DNA of 64,000 nucleotides from Neiella holothuriorum (GTDB taxonomy: Bacteria; Pseudomonadota; Gammaproteobacteria; Enterobacterales; Neiellaceae): positions 41,638 through 105,637 of the forward strand of contig NZ_JAHZSS010000015.1 in assembly GCF_019457915.1 (NCBI RefSeq). Reading direction: 5' to 3'. A program made the translations under genes and the position numbers. The notes below the pieces were generated by a model, which saw nothing but the letters and a program-made list of their open reading frames with translations, did no database searches and was not told where the DNA came from. The first letter of the stretch is position 1. Each line of letters begins with the position of its first letter. Below are positions 34,185 to 42,846 of this stretch, one piece after another.

Positions 34185-35404
34185 GTCAATTATTCACTGC
34201 GCTAATTTCTTTGCGCCGCAATATGATGCGCTCAATTCTTACGACCTTGGGTATCATCATCGGCATTAGTGCTGTCATCATCATGTTTGCGCTGGGTGAG
34301 GGCGCCCAACGCGAAGTTGAAGAAAAAATCAAAAGTCTTGGAACCAACCTGTTAATGGTGCGCGCTGAGGCGATTAACACCGCAGGCGCGCGCGGCGCAT
34401 CCGGTAACGTCAATCGGTTGAACATTTCAGATGCCGACGCCATCAAGCGAGATCTCTCAGAAGTTGTTGCTGTTGGTGCTTACAACCGCGGTCAGGCGCA
34501 GGTGGTTTATGGCAACCAAAACTGGAATACCGGTATTCAAGGCGCCAATGTTGATCTGCTTACGGCAAGTAACTGGCAGGTGACCGATGGTCGTGCCTAT
34601 AGCGAAAGTGAAGTGCGAAGTGGTGCCAAGGTGGTGCTGATTGGCGAAACGGTTGCCAAAGAACTATTTGATGATCCGGCCTTCGCCGTTGGTGAAACGG
34701 TGCGGGTGAATAAAATTCCATTGAAGATTATTGGTTTGCTTGGCGCTAAAGGCGAGGACATGAGGGGCTTTGATCAGGATGATATTTTGATCATGCCGTT
34801 AACCACCGCTAACCGCCGAGTGATTGGTAAATCAGGTCGCGATATCAACCGCGTTAGCCGGATGGTGGTTGCTGTAGACGAAGAAAACAACATGACCTAC
34901 GTCAGCGAAGAGATGGAGCGTTTGCTCAATCAGCGTCATCGCGTTGCCGCAGGGCAAACCGCGTTTTCTGTTCGCAACTTATCGGCCATGTTATCGACCC
35001 GAGCCGAAGCGAATAAAGTCTTTTCCTCGCTGTTGGCAGGCGTTGCTGGAGTGTCGCTGTTAGTGGGTGGCATCGGTGTCATGAACATCATGCTGGTGAG
35101 TGTCACTGAGCGGACTCGGGAAATTGGGTTACGTATGGCCGTTGGCGCTAAGCCGCGTGCGATCTTGGCGCAGTTCCTGATTGAAAGTGTGGTGCTGTGT
35201 TTAGTTGGCGCCATGCTGGGCCTGCTCATCTCCTTGCTTGCCGTTGGTTTGATGCAATTTGGGATGGGCTGGAGCATGGCGTTGTCGCCGGTGATCATGC
35301 TGATTAGTGTGGTGGGAACTGCGCTTATTGGGGTTGGTTTTGGCTTTTATCCGGCCTATAAAGCGTCCAATTTAGATCCCATTGAAGCGCTGCGGTTTGA
35401 ATAA
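34181..35404 (+). CDS. MacB-type ABC permease (FtsX fold)
   Basis: A 407-residue permease: one N-terminal helix (MMRSILTTLGIIIGISAVIIM), a ~220-residue periplasmic domain (MacB_PCD type), then three C-terminal helices with the conserved GGIGVMNIMLVSVTERTREIGLRMAVGA segment and a final YPAYKASNLDPIEALR. It works with the adaptor and ATPase to drive mechanotransmission across the envelope, exporting peptides, lipoproteins or drugs. The cargo is unknown. No TolC gene is nearby. Confidence 0.94.
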   Translation: MSQLFTALISLRRNMMRSILTTLGIIIGISAVIIMFALGEGAQREVEEKIKSLGTNLLMVRAEAINTAGARGASGNVNRLNISDADAIKRDLSEVVAVGAYNRGQAQVVYGNQNWNTGIQGANVDLLTASNWQVTDGRAYSESEVRSGAKVVLIGETVAKELFDDPAFAVGETVRVNKIPLKIIGLLGAKGEDMRGFDQDDILIMPLTTANRRVIGKSGRDINRVSRMVVAVDEENNMTYVSEEMERLLNQRHRVAAGQTAFSVRNLSAMLSTRAEANKVFSSLLAGVAGVSLLVGGIGVMNIMLVSVTERTREIGLRMAVGAKPRAILAQFLIESVVLCLVGAMLGLLISLLAVGLMQFGMGWSMALSPVIMLISVVGTALIGVGFGFYPAYKASNLDPIEALRFE

Positions 35405-35408
35405 ATCA

Positions 35409-35470
35409 CTGGGTTTAACACCCAAGCCTTGCGGTTAAATACCGCAAGGCCTGTTCACAAAGGTACAGGC
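35409..35470. terminator. three consecutive hairpins between convergent genes
   Basis: TGGGT/ACCCA (35409-35423), then GCCTTGCGGT/ACCGCAAGGC (35426-35450, 10-bp perfect stem), then GCCTGT/ACAGGC (35449-35470). There is no U-run after any of them, but the cluster lies exactly between the convergent permease and metallophosphatase genes and is probably a two-way stop or mRNA-end stabiliser. Confidence 0.5.
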
Positions 35471-36270
35471 TAAGCCGCACGACCGGTTATAACGGTGAGC
35501 TCTGGCGGTAAATGGTCAATTTGCTTTTGGGTATCACTCCAGTGCAACAACTCAATTTCGCCTGATGTACGTTCAACTGCCGCCGTGCAACTTTCCACCC
35601 AATCGCCGTCATTCAAATACAAAATGCCATCTTCATATCGCATATTGGCACAATGAATGTGACCACAGACGATGCCATCAACACTGCGTCGGCTGGCCTC
35701 TCTGATCGCAGCATCTTCAAATCGTTTAATCGCGGCTTCTGCTTTTTTGACTCGCTTTTTAAGATAAGCCGCAGCAGACCAATAGGAAAAGCCGAACCAT
35801 GATCGAGCACGGTTTACCCAACGGTTAATAAACAGCAATAAATCATAACCTTTGTCGCCAACCCACGAGTGTAGTCGCCCAATTTTGACGGCCGCGTCAA
35901 ACTCGTCGCCATGCAGCATCAGCAGCTTGCCGTAGGCTAGTGACTCGTATTCATACTCGCGGTGACATTCAATGCCTTGAAACACACTGCCGCTATAGTC
36001 GCGCATGGTTTCGTCATGGTTGCCGGGTACATAGATTACTTGGCAGCCTTGTTGGGCTTTTTCCAGCAAGGCGTTGAGGACTTGTTGATGCGAGGCTGGC
36101 CAAAACACTTGCCGTTTCATGGCCCATAGATCAACTACGTCACCAACCAAAAATAAATGGTCGCAGGTGGTTTTGCTGAGGAAGTCGAGGAGGTATTCGG
36201 CTTTACAATCACGGTAGCCGAGGTGGATGTCTGACAGCCAAATTGCGCGATAATGTTGTGTCCCTTGCAT
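35470..36270 (-). CDS. metallophosphatase, UDP-2,3-diacylglucosamine diphosphatase-like
   Basis: A 266-residue calcineurin-like phosphoesterase. All metal motifs are present: SDIHLGY, FLVGDVVDLW, GNHDE, MLHGDEFD and CGHIHCAN. The order, spacing and WSAAAYLKKRVKKA helical cap resemble LpxH-type hydrolases and their paralogues, which cut the pyrophosphate of UDP-diacylglucosamine in lipid A synthesis. It is longer than classical LpxH and may be a paralogue with another substrate. ATG at 36270 is preceded by GAGGG at seven bases; a TTG at 36300 adds ten residues but lacks a site. Confidence 0.85.
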   Translation of the reverse strand: MQGTQHYRAIWLSDIHLGYRDCKAEYLLDFLSKTTCDHLFLVGDVVDLWAMKRQVFWPASHQQVLNALLEKAQQGCQVIYVPGNHDETMRDYSGSVFQGIECHREYEYESLAYGKLLMLHGDEFDAAVKIGRLHSWVGDKGYDLLLFINRWVNRARSWFGFSYWSAAAYLKKRVKKAEAAIKRFEDAAIREASRRSVDGIVCGHIHCANMRYEDGILYLNDGDWVESCTAAVERTSGEIELLHWSDTQKQIDHLPPELTVITGRAA

Positions 36271-36446
36271 GGGCAAACCCTCTCTATGGTTTGCCGCCAA
36301 GTTATGGTGTTCGTTTTACGTTCAGGTGACACCCATTTGATTGTTTTGTGACAGGCATATGGATGCAATATGACGGCTGATTAGCCAGGTTTCTGAGTGA
36401 TTATCAGAATTTCATTCATATCTGGTTATCGCGGGTTGGTAAGAAA

Positions 36447-36475
36447 GCGAGCCGGGTGACAGAAGTCCGGCTCGC
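36447..36475 (-). terminator. intrinsic terminator after DUF4097 gene
   Basis: A 9-bp GC-rich stem (GCGAGCCGG/CCGGCTCGC, 11-base loop), followed on the minus strand by TTTCTT. It lies 36 bases past the DUF4097 stop. Confidence 0.75.
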
Positions 36476-36510
36476 AGATTGATAGTGGATCGCAGGGATA
36501 AAACTCGCCG

Positions 36511-37458
36511 TTAGCGGCTGATTTTTATTTCACCCTTAATGGTTGAGGCGCGCACCATGCCGCTGCCATCACCCAGTGAAAAATCAAGACGCTGAAATCC
36601 GGTATAGCGCTCTTCGGTGACTTTATCGTCAGTCAGCTTGTTGACGATATCGCCCTGATGGCCATCAATGCTGAATTTAGCTTGTGGCTCTTCTAAGAAG
36701 GTCAGACGAATGTCTCCGCCGACAGATGAGGCGCTAATACGGCCAGCCGGCGCGAGTTTAATGGAAGCTTTTACATCGCCATTGACTGAACTAACGTTCA
36801 AGTTGCTAACCGTATTACCTTCGAGCTTGATGTCGCCATTAACGGTATTTGCACTAAACGAATCAATATCGCCATCAATGCGAATATCGCCATTGACCGT
36901 CTCCAGCTCAATGCTATCGCCTTGTAGGTTCTGAACCGTAACGTCACCGTTGACGGTATTGAGTTTTAGGTTACCGGTAATGTCCTTTGAGTCGACATCA
37001 CCATTAATCACTTCTACGCGGACTTTGCCGGTAATGCGCGACAGGCTCATGTCGCCGTTGATGGTATCGACTTCAACATCACCTGTAAGCAAATCTAAAT
37101 TTAGCTCGCCATTGGTGGAGTCGTAACTGATATTAGAATGTTGGGGCACATGGATGACGAGATTGTCACCGTCATCATCGTCATACCAGCTACCATCATC
37201 TTCCTTGACGCTGATCTCGATGGTGCTGCCACGGCGCTCGAATACAAACTCTTTTGCTCGGTCAGACAATTCGCCAACCACTTTGACTTCGTTTTTATCC
37301 CAACCCTGTAATCGAATAGTGCCATTGATGTGGGACACTTCGACTCGTTCGCCTGAGTTGGCCGCGAGGGTTTTATCAACGGATTCGCCAGCATGCGCCA
37401 TTGAAAACGAGAGTAGGCCGAGAGCGATGATTCCGGCGCCTGCAGTAAATTTGTTCAT
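36511..37458 (-). CDS. DUF4097 beta-solenoid-like exported protein
   Basis: A 315-residue exported protein (signal MNKFTAGAGIIALGLLSFSMAHA). From about residue 40 to 260 it contains around nine imperfect repeats of ~18-20 residues built on a T/V-NGD core (VEVDTINGDMSL, VEVINGDVDS, LNTVNGDVTV, LETVNGDIRI, ANTVNGDIKL, SSVNGDVKA), which would stack into a right-handed beta-helix as in DUF4097 adhesin-like proteins. Function not established. It lies 71 bases after an anti-sigma-like gene on the same strand, so it may belong to the ECF sigma regulon. Confidence 0.85.
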   Translation of the reverse strand: MNKFTAGAGIIALGLLSFSMAHAGESVDKTLAANSGERVEVSHINGTIRLQGWDKNEVKVVGELSDRAKEFVFERRGSTIEISVKEDDGSWYDDDDGDNLVIHVPQHSNISYDSTNGELNLDLLTGDVEVDTINGDMSLSRITGKVRVEVINGDVDSKDITGNLKLNTVNGDVTVQNLQGDSIELETVNGDIRIDGDIDSFSANTVNGDIKLEGNTVSNLNVSSVNGDVKASIKLAPAGRISASSVGGDIRLTFLEEPQAKFSIDGHQGDIVNKLTDDKVTEERYTGFQRLDFSLGDGSGMVRASTIKGEIKISR

Positions 37459-37529
37459 GGTGTTACTCCTGCTTTGATAATGACCTCAACAGGATTGAGG
37501 CCGTCTAAATAGGTGAATGCAATAACGCG

Positions 37530-38084
37530 TTAGATTTGTGCTAACCGCGGTACGTGTACACGTTCAATAAGCTGCAATTGTTGCTGGTAAATACTCTTCA
37601 ACATTTTCAACAACGTGGGGTTACGTGGATCATGCTGCAGCGCTTCGTGAATGGCCTTGGCGGCATCTTCTAGCTCTTGCAGTTGATCTTGCCAATTGTC
37701 AGTAAATGCTGGTTTGCCTTTGAATTGCACGAGCAACATGTCTTTCTGACTCAAGTAGTTGTCGCTGAGCGTTGCAATAAACTGTTCGCTTTCAATACGC
37801 ATTTGGTAGTGGCTATATTGTTGACCGCCAAACCAAGCCAACATGGCGACCATCACAATTGAAGCTGCGCTGGCGAGCCAAACTTTTGATTGGAGCGGCC
37901 GAGACGATTTGGATGTAATATTGCTTGGTAACACGTTAGCGTTCGCCTGCTCACCATCCGACAATTCTGCGCGGTGATCTAAAGCGTGCTCAATGCCTTG
38001 CCACAAGTCGCGTTGCGGTTGTTGCTCTTGCGGTAATGCTTGGAGTTGCTGCTCTAGGTTTTGTTCAAAGTTTGGTTTAGTCAT
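37530..38084 (-). CDS. putative anti-sigma factor, single-pass membrane protein
   Basis: A 184-residue protein with a soluble N-terminal ~70 residues (LPQEQQPQRDLWQGIEHAL), one membrane helix (VWLASAASIVMVAMLAWFGG) and a periplasmic helical tail. The layout and its position directly after an ECF sigma gene (8-base overlap) are typical of anti-sigma factors, though it lacks a visible zinc HxxxCxxC motif. Function is inferred from context. Confidence 0.7.
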   Translation of the reverse strand: MTKPNFEQNLEQQLQALPQEQQPQRDLWQGIEHALDHRAELSDGEQANANVLPSNITSKSSRPLQSKVWLASAASIVMVAMLAWFGGQQYSHYQMRIESEQFIATLSDNYLSQKDMLLVQFKGKPAFTDNWQDQLQELEDAAKAIHEALQHDPRNPTLLKMLKSIYQQQLQLIERVHVPRLAQI

Positions 38085-38640
38085 GACTCATCCACTCCCT
38101 TAACAGTTTCTTGGCGCGATGAAATTGAGCTTTACTGGATCCCACTGCCATAGAGGTCATTTGCGAAATCTCCTCATGGCGATAGCCTTCAACGGCATGC
38201 AATACAAACACTAACCGGGCACGCTCTGGCAGCCGCTGTATGTATTGGTCCAGTTCATTGGTGGCGCTTACGTTAGTGGCAACCAAGTCGGCTTCATTGG
38301 CGCTCTCCAGACCAAAGGTTCGCTGTAGCCAATTCTTTTGCCGACGCATATACGAAACGGTGACGTTGGCCGTGACACGATGTAGCCAAGTGGAAAACTT
38401 GGAATCACCGGAAAAACGGTGCAACGATTGCCACAGTTGGATGAACACTTCCTGCGTCGCATCTTCGGCAAAGCTGTTGTTGCCGGTTAGCCGCAACGCC
38501 AAGGCAAAAACTTGACCAAGATAACGCTCGTATAGTTGCCGATAAGCGCCACGGTCACCCTGCTGAGCGGCTATGATCAACGCCTGCTCTTGTTGTTGCT
38601 CAACCTGTTGTTGAAGTTCGACAACAGTTCCTTGGTTCAT
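38077..38640 (-). CDS. ECF-type RNA polymerase sigma factor
   Basis: A 187-residue extracytoplasmic-function sigma factor. Region 2 is QLYERYLGQVFALALRLTG with AEDATQEVFIQLWQSL (core binding and -10 recognition); region 4 is LPERARLVFVLHAVEGYRHEEISQ followed by VGSSKAQFHRAKKLLREW (-35 helix-turn-helix). The long Gln-rich start (VVELQQQVEQQQEQ) is unusual. It probably directs a small stress or envelope regulon including the downstream anti-sigma and DUF4097 genes. Divergent from the HlyU-like regulator across a 339-base region. Confidence 0.93.
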   Translation of the reverse strand: MNQGTVVELQQQVEQQQEQALIIAAQQGDRGAYRQLYERYLGQVFALALRLTGNNSFAEDATQEVFIQLWQSLHRFSGDSKFSTWLHRVTANVTVSYMRRQKNWLQRTFGLESANEADLVATNVSATNELDQYIQRLPERARLVFVLHAVEGYRHEEISQMTSMAVGSSKAQFHRAKKLLREWMSHD

Positions 38641-38979
38641 GTGACAAATTTCCTATCGGGTTATTTGATTGGTTGTTATTGAGTTAGTCGCAATAACCCC
38701 AAAAAAGGTTTAAATGGGAATAAAAGTTTTTGGTGTGAAAAATATATAGACGATTAAGAGAAGAATTAGTTTTATTTAATATATAGAATAATTGCTTTAT
38801 AAATAAACGGTTATAATTTAACCGTTATTGCAATTGAGAATAACAATGAAAAAAACTACCGAAATTATCTAATTTAGCGATGAAATGGTTGATTTCGGGT
38901 GTATGCTTAAAGGGACGCTAGGACGGCCCAACCATACAGCGCACATCAGTTCATCTTTATTGAGTAAAGGAGAAACTCT
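38641..38979. promoter_or_regulatory. AT-rich divergent control region, ECF sigma / hlyU-like
   Basis: 339 bases with no gene. The central ~180 bases are clearly richer in A+T than the rest of the window. It contains an 8-bp inverted repeat around a TATAAT (38806-38826) and must hold promoters for both divergent genes. I could not place reliable -35 boxes. Confidence 0.5.
38806..38826. promoter_or_regulatory. inverted repeat overlapping a -10 box
   Basis: AACGGTTA (38806-38813), 5-base spacer, TAACCGTT (38819-38826). A consensus TATAAT (38812-38817) lies inside it, so a protein bound there would block transcription. It is 154 bases upstream of the HlyU-like gene. Confidence 0.5.
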
Positions 38980-39279
38980 ATGGATCTGCAGCAAATGAAA
39001 CAGAATGCGGGCCGCGCTATTCCGCTACTAAAAGCATTATCAAATGAGAACCGTTTATTTATTCTTTGCCATTTACATAGTGGTGAGTTAAGCGTAACTG
39101 CATTAACCGAGCGGGTCGGATTAAGTCAGTCTGCGTTGTCTCAGCATTTAGCGATTTTACGTAATCAAGGTTATGTGAAAACGCGTAAAGAAGCTCAAAC
39201 GGTGTATTACTCGTTTGCGAGTTCGGAAGTCGAGGCAATGATGGGGCTACTGCATGATCTTTATTGTCAGCCAGAGTAG
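38980..39279 (+). CDS. hlyU: ArsR-family regulator, HlyU/BigR-like
   Basis: A 99-residue winged-helix ArsR/SmtB-type repressor. The sequence ALSNENRLFILCHLHSGELSV with VGLSQSALSQHLAILR, TRKEAQTVYYSF and LLHDLYCQ closely follows Vibrio HlyU. Two cysteines, Cys30 and Cys96, are 66 residues apart, the same spacing as the persulfide-sensing pairs of SqrR (41/107), BigR (42/108) and V. cholerae HlyU (38/104); no metal-binding CXC is present. I infer a reactive sulfur sensor. ATG with AAAGGAG at seven bases. No obvious target operon adjacent. Confidence 0.85.
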   Translation: MDLQQMKQNAGRAIPLLKALSNENRLFILCHLHSGELSVTALTERVGLSQSALSQHLAILRNQGYVKTRKEAQTVYYSFASSEVEAMMGLLHDLYCQPE

Positions 39280-39307
39280 TTGACGAAAAGTTCATGAGGT
39301 GAAAATT

Positions 39308-39349
39308 CAGATATAAAAAAACCGGCAGAAGCCGGTTTTTTTATATCTG
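39308..39349. terminator. bidirectional terminator, perfect 19-bp stem
   Basis: The arms 39308-39326 and 39331-39349 pair perfectly around AGAA, with a GC core (ACCGGC/GCCGGT) and runs of A and T on both sides. It serves both the HlyU-like gene and the convergent rpsT. Confidence 0.95.
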
Positions 39350-39359
39350 AAGCAAAAAC

Positions 39360-39620
39360 TTAAAGCGCTTTAATCTGAGTATTCAGACGCGACTTATGAC
39401 GCGCGGCTTTGTTTTTGTGGATCAGGCCTTTAGTGGCAAAACGATCCAAGATAGTAACTGCGTTTTGGTATTCAGCAGTTGCTGCTTCTTTGTTGCCTGC
39501 GTCAATCGCTGCGTAAACCTTTTTCAGGTATGTACGCATCATGGAGCGACGGCTGGCGTTATGCTTGCGGCGCTTCTCTGATTGGACCGCACGCTTTTTC
39601 GCTGACTTGATGTTAGCCAA
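39360..39620 (-). CDS. rpsT: 30S ribosomal protein S20
   Basis: S20 binds 16S rRNA in the small subunit. The protein is 86 residues, starting (M)[20 protein letters not shown] and ending [12 protein letters not shown]. The start is TTG at 39620, with GGGAG seven bases upstream; the open frame extends further but the family begins here. E. coli rpsT also starts with UUG, which limits translation and allows feedback by S20. It is divergent from murJ, as in many gammaproteobacteria. Confidence 0.97.
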   Translation of the reverse strand: MANIKSAKKRAVQSEKRRKHNASRRSMMRTYLKKVYAAIDAGNKEAATAEYQNAVTILDRFATKGLIHKNKAARHKSRLNTQIKAL

Positions 39621-39880
39621 GGTCGGACTCCCAATTCGTCGGTTGATGGAATTATTAAGGCGGCGCATTCTGCACCGAACCAATCCCAAAGTCAATGAGT
39701 TTAGTGGTCTTACTAACGCTTTTTTGCTGACCATTGGCGAAAAGCCGGCGGCCTAGTAAGATGAGCGCGGATTCTAGCAGCACGGATTGTGGATTGCCAG
39801 CCGCTTTCAGCACATTTATTTGCATATTTATCACTGCCAGCTCGTTGTTTTTCGTTGACTGGCGCTTAAAGGATTAAAGC

Positions 39881-41434
39881 TTGAGCAAGCAACTTGTAAA
39901 GTCCGGTGCCATCGTCAGTGCCATGACATTGATTTCTCGCGTATTAGGGTTGGTGCGCGATGTCGTAATCGCCAACCTCATGGGGGCAGGAGCGGCCGCC
40001 GATGTTTTCTTCTTCGCCAATAAAATTCCCAATTTTTTACGTCGATTATTTGCTGAAGGCGCATTTGCACAAGCGTTTGTTCCGGTGCTTTCTGAAACCA
40101 AAGAAAACGGTGATATTGATGACGTCCGAGAGCTAATTGCTCGGGTGTCGGGCACGTTGGGTAGTTTGGTTCTGGTTGCAACCCTGATTGGCGTTATTGG
40201 CTCTCCGGTATTGGCGGCGATATTCGGCACCGGCTGGTTTGTTGAGTGGCTAAACGACGGCCCAGAGGGCGATAAATATGTCACCGCCGCCTTTATGCTT
40301 AAAATCACCTTCCCATATTTGTTTTTTATCGCGTTAACCGCGTTATCGGGCTCAATTCTTAATACCTATGGTCGGTTTGCCGTCGCGGCATTTACCCCAG
40401 TGTTTCTGAATGTCGCCATCATCAGCTGCGCATTGTGGCTGAGCCCTGAGCTAGATGAGCCGGCAGTTGGCCTAGCGTGGGGCGTGTTTATTGGTGGTGT
40501 GATCCAGTTTTTGTTCCAGCTACCATTTCTAAAGCGAGCCGGCTTTTTACTGAAACCCAAGTGGGGGTGGCATCATCCGGGTGTGGTCAAGATCCGCACG
40601 CTGATGATCCCAGCCTTGTTTGGCGTGTCCGTCAGCCAACTCAATCTATTGTTTGATACCTTCATTGCCAGCTTCCTTAAAACTGGCTCGATTAGCTGGT
40701 TATATTACTCCGATCGCTTATTGGAATTTCCATTGGGGTTATTTGGCATTGCCATTGCGACAGTGATTTTGCCCAGCCTTAGTGGCAAAGCAGCGGCGCA
40801 AAATGACCAAGCATTTCGCCATACCATGGATTGGGGGGTGCGAGCGGTGAGCTTGCTGGGTATTCCTGCTGCCCTTGGGTTGATGGTGTTGGCGCAGCCC
40901 ATTCTGATGTTATTGTTTATGCGCGGTGCGTTTACCGCTGAAGATGTGCAAGCAGCAAGTTTAAGTTTATGGGCCTATGCTGCCGGTTTGCTGTTCTTTA
41001 TGTTTATTAAAGTCCTAGCTCCGGGCTATTTTGCTCGCCAAGATACCAAAACACCGGTCAAATTCGGAATTTATGCGATGGTGGCAAACATGGTGTTCAA
41101 CCTGATTTTAGCAAGCTGGATGGGCTATATCGGGTTGGCTGCGGCCACTTCGTTATCTGCGTTATTGAATGCAGGGCTGCTTTATTGGGGCTTGCACCGT
41201 GGTGATGTCTATCGCCTCTCGGGGCAGACAGTTAGTTTACTCATTCGTATGCTGATTAGTGCGGCGTTGATGGCCAGTGCAACTTATTATTTCAGCCCGA
41301 ACTTTAGCCAATGGTTGCAGTTTGATTTGTTAACAGCGGCGTTGTGGGTGACCGGTTTAATTGCTGTGGCAGGTGCTGTGTATTTGACGAGCCTGATGGT
41401 GCTAGGCGTTCGGCCTAGACATCTGTTGCGCTGA
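39881..41434 (+). CDS. murJ: lipid II flippase MurJ
   Basis: MurJ flips lipid-linked peptidoglycan precursor across the inner membrane. The 517-residue protein has about 14 membrane helices; the start SGAIVSAMTLISRVLGLVRDVVIANLMG and the FFFANKIPNFLRRLFAEGAFAQAFVPV segment are the family signature, with conserved arginines lining the cavity. TTG start at 39881 with AAGGA seven bases upstream. Position between rpsT and ribF is standard. Confidence 0.97.
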   Translation: MSKQLVKSGAIVSAMTLISRVLGLVRDVVIANLMGAGAAADVFFFANKIPNFLRRLFAEGAFAQAFVPVLSETKENGDIDDVRELIARVSGTLGSLVLVATLIGVIGSPVLAAIFGTGWFVEWLNDGPEGDKYVTAAFMLKITFPYLFFIALTALSGSILNTYGRFAVAAFTPVFLNVAIISCALWLSPELDEPAVGLAWGVFIGGVIQFLFQLPFLKRAGFLLKPKWGWHHPGVVKIRTLMIPALFGVSVSQLNLLFDTFIASFLKTGSISWLYYSDRLLEFPLGLFGIAIATVILPSLSGKAAAQNDQAFRHTMDWGVRAVSLLGIPAALGLMVLAQPILMLLFMRGAFTAEDVQAASLSLWAYAAGLLFFMFIKVLAPGYFARQDTKTPVKFGIYAMVANMVFNLILASWMGYIGLAAATSLSALLNAGLLYWGLHRGDVYRLSGQTVSLLIRMLISAALMASATYYFSPNFSQWLQFDLLTAALWVTGLIAVAGAVYLTSLMVLGVRPRHLLR

Positions 41435-41863
41435 TACCCAATTATTGCGCTGATAACTAATGCACCACTACGATTGCTGCGGCCGTTAGCCTTTTTGATC
41501 ACAAGCGTTGCCGCTTTTGTATTGCCGAACCCAGCGAGCTCGGGCAATAACGAAGCGATAACCAGCCAGCGTCCAGCCTTCATCATTATTGGTAAATTTC
41601 ATTTGCCTGACCTCATATCGCGTGTTGATGTTCAATGGGGCTATTTTTGGCTAAATAGTAGGCTGTGGCTGTGTGGAGGTTGGCAGTGTTTGTGTGTTGT
41701 TGAACTCGCAATGTGTGTCACAGAAAAATAGCCCCAATAGTTGGCGTCTGGCGGGGCCCTTAACAACATCATGCAGTTTCCCACAGCTTTATTACCCGCG
41801 CGTGTTCACCTATGTTCCTTTGCTCTGGTATAATCCGCGCTTTTATAAGCCAGACCGGCCCTC
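41435..41863. other. 429-base intergenic region between murJ and ribF
   Basis: I see no gene supported by a ribosome site or family pattern. Two features stand out: a 13-base inverted repeat, TGGGGCTATTTTT (41636-41648) and AAAAATAGCCCCA (41724-41736), enclosing 75 GT-rich bases, and the ribF promoter at the right end. The enclosed segment could form a long stem-loop RNA. Confidence 0.5.
41806..41834 (+). promoter_or_regulatory. promoter of the ribF-ileS-lspA-fkpB-ispH operon
   Basis: TTCACC (41806-41811), 17-base spacer, perfect TATAAT (41829-41834), 29 bases before the ribF ATG. Confidence 0.75.
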
Positions 41864-42817
41864 ATGGAACTCATTCGCGGCATACATAATTTGCGAGATC
41901 GGCACCGTCAGTGTGTGCTGACCATCGGCAACTTTGATGGTGTACACCTTGGCCATCAAGCGGTACTGCGGCAATTGGTTGCTAAAGCCAAGGTCTACGG
42001 CGTACCGTCGATGGTGATGGTTTTTGAACCTCAACCTCAGGAAGTTTTTGCCGGAGACAAAGCGCCGGCTCGACTGAGCTTACTGCGTGATAAGGTGCGT
42101 TTATTGTCGCAGATGGGCATTGACCGCTTGCTATGCGTGCAATTTAACCATCGTTTTGCCGCAATCAGCGCCAGTCGTTTTATTAGTCATTTACTGGTTG
42201 AGAAATTAGCCATCCGCTATTTGGTGGTGGGGGATGATTTTTGTTTCGGTAAAGGGCGCCAAGGTCAGTATCAGGATTTAGTTACCGCAGGTAACGACCA
42301 TGGCTTTGATGTGAATAATACGCACAGCTTTATGCTGCAGCAGGTTCGCGTCAGCAGTACCAAAATTAGAGCCGCCTTGGCTGATAATCACTTGGACATC
42401 GCGGAGTCTTTGCTAGGGCACCGCTATGCCTTAACCGGCCGGGTGGTGCATGGTGATGCGCTGGGGCGTACCATTGGCTTCCCAACAGCCAATGTGTTGA
42501 TGAAACGGCAAGTGATTCCCGTGCAAGGCGTGTATGCGGTTGAAACCGAGCTTGCCGATGGTACACAAGTGCTCGGCATGGCTAATATTGGTCGGCGGCC
42601 GACAGTAAAAGGCACTCGACCACAGTTGGAAGTACATCTTTTTGACTTTGATGGCGACTTATATGGTCAGCGCATCAAGGTTGAGCTGGTTGCTAAATTG
42701 CGTGAGGAGCAACGATTTGCTTCGGTTGATGCGCTAAAGCAACAGCTTGAATTAGACAAAATAACGGCGCGGCAGCAGCTAGTTAGCGATACTGCTAGCG
42801 CGCAACAGACTATTTAA
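41864..42817 (+). CDS. ribF: bifunctional riboflavin kinase / FAD synthetase
   Basis: RibF makes FMN from riboflavin and FAD from FMN. The 317-residue protein has an N-terminal nucleotidyltransferase domain ([17 protein letters not shown], then [14 protein letters not shown] and [10 protein letters not shown]) and a C-terminal kinase barrel ([36 protein letters not shown]). First gene of the operon with ileS, 29 bases away. Confidence 0.97.
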   Translation: MELIRGIHNLRDRHRQCVLTIGNFDGVHLGHQAVLRQLVAKAKVYGVPSMVMVFEPQPQEVFAGDKAPARLSLLRDKVRLLSQMGIDRLLCVQFNHRFAAISASRFISHLLVEKLAIRYLVVGDDFCFGKGRQGQYQDLVTAGNDHGFDVNNTHSFMLQQVRVSSTKIRAALADNHLDIAESLLGHRYALTGRVVHGDALGRTIGFPTANVLMKRQVIPVQGVYAVETELADGTQVLGMANIGRRPTVKGTRPQLEVHLFDFDGDLYGQRIKVELVAKLREEQRFASVDALKQQLELDKITARQQLVSDTASAQQTI

Positions 42818-42846
42818 TACGACATGATCATCAGGATCTGCCATTC

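Noticed and set aside
39621..39734. A longer N-terminus for rpsT (38 more residues)
   Set aside because: S20 families start at ANIKSAKK; a TTG with a good GGGAG site marks that position. The extension is not homologous.
41474..41731. An 85-residue plus-strand open frame between murJ and ribF, and another from 41673
   Set aside because: No ribosome site; composition (Trp/Cys/Leu-rich GT-derived codons) is not protein-like; it overlaps the inverted repeat.
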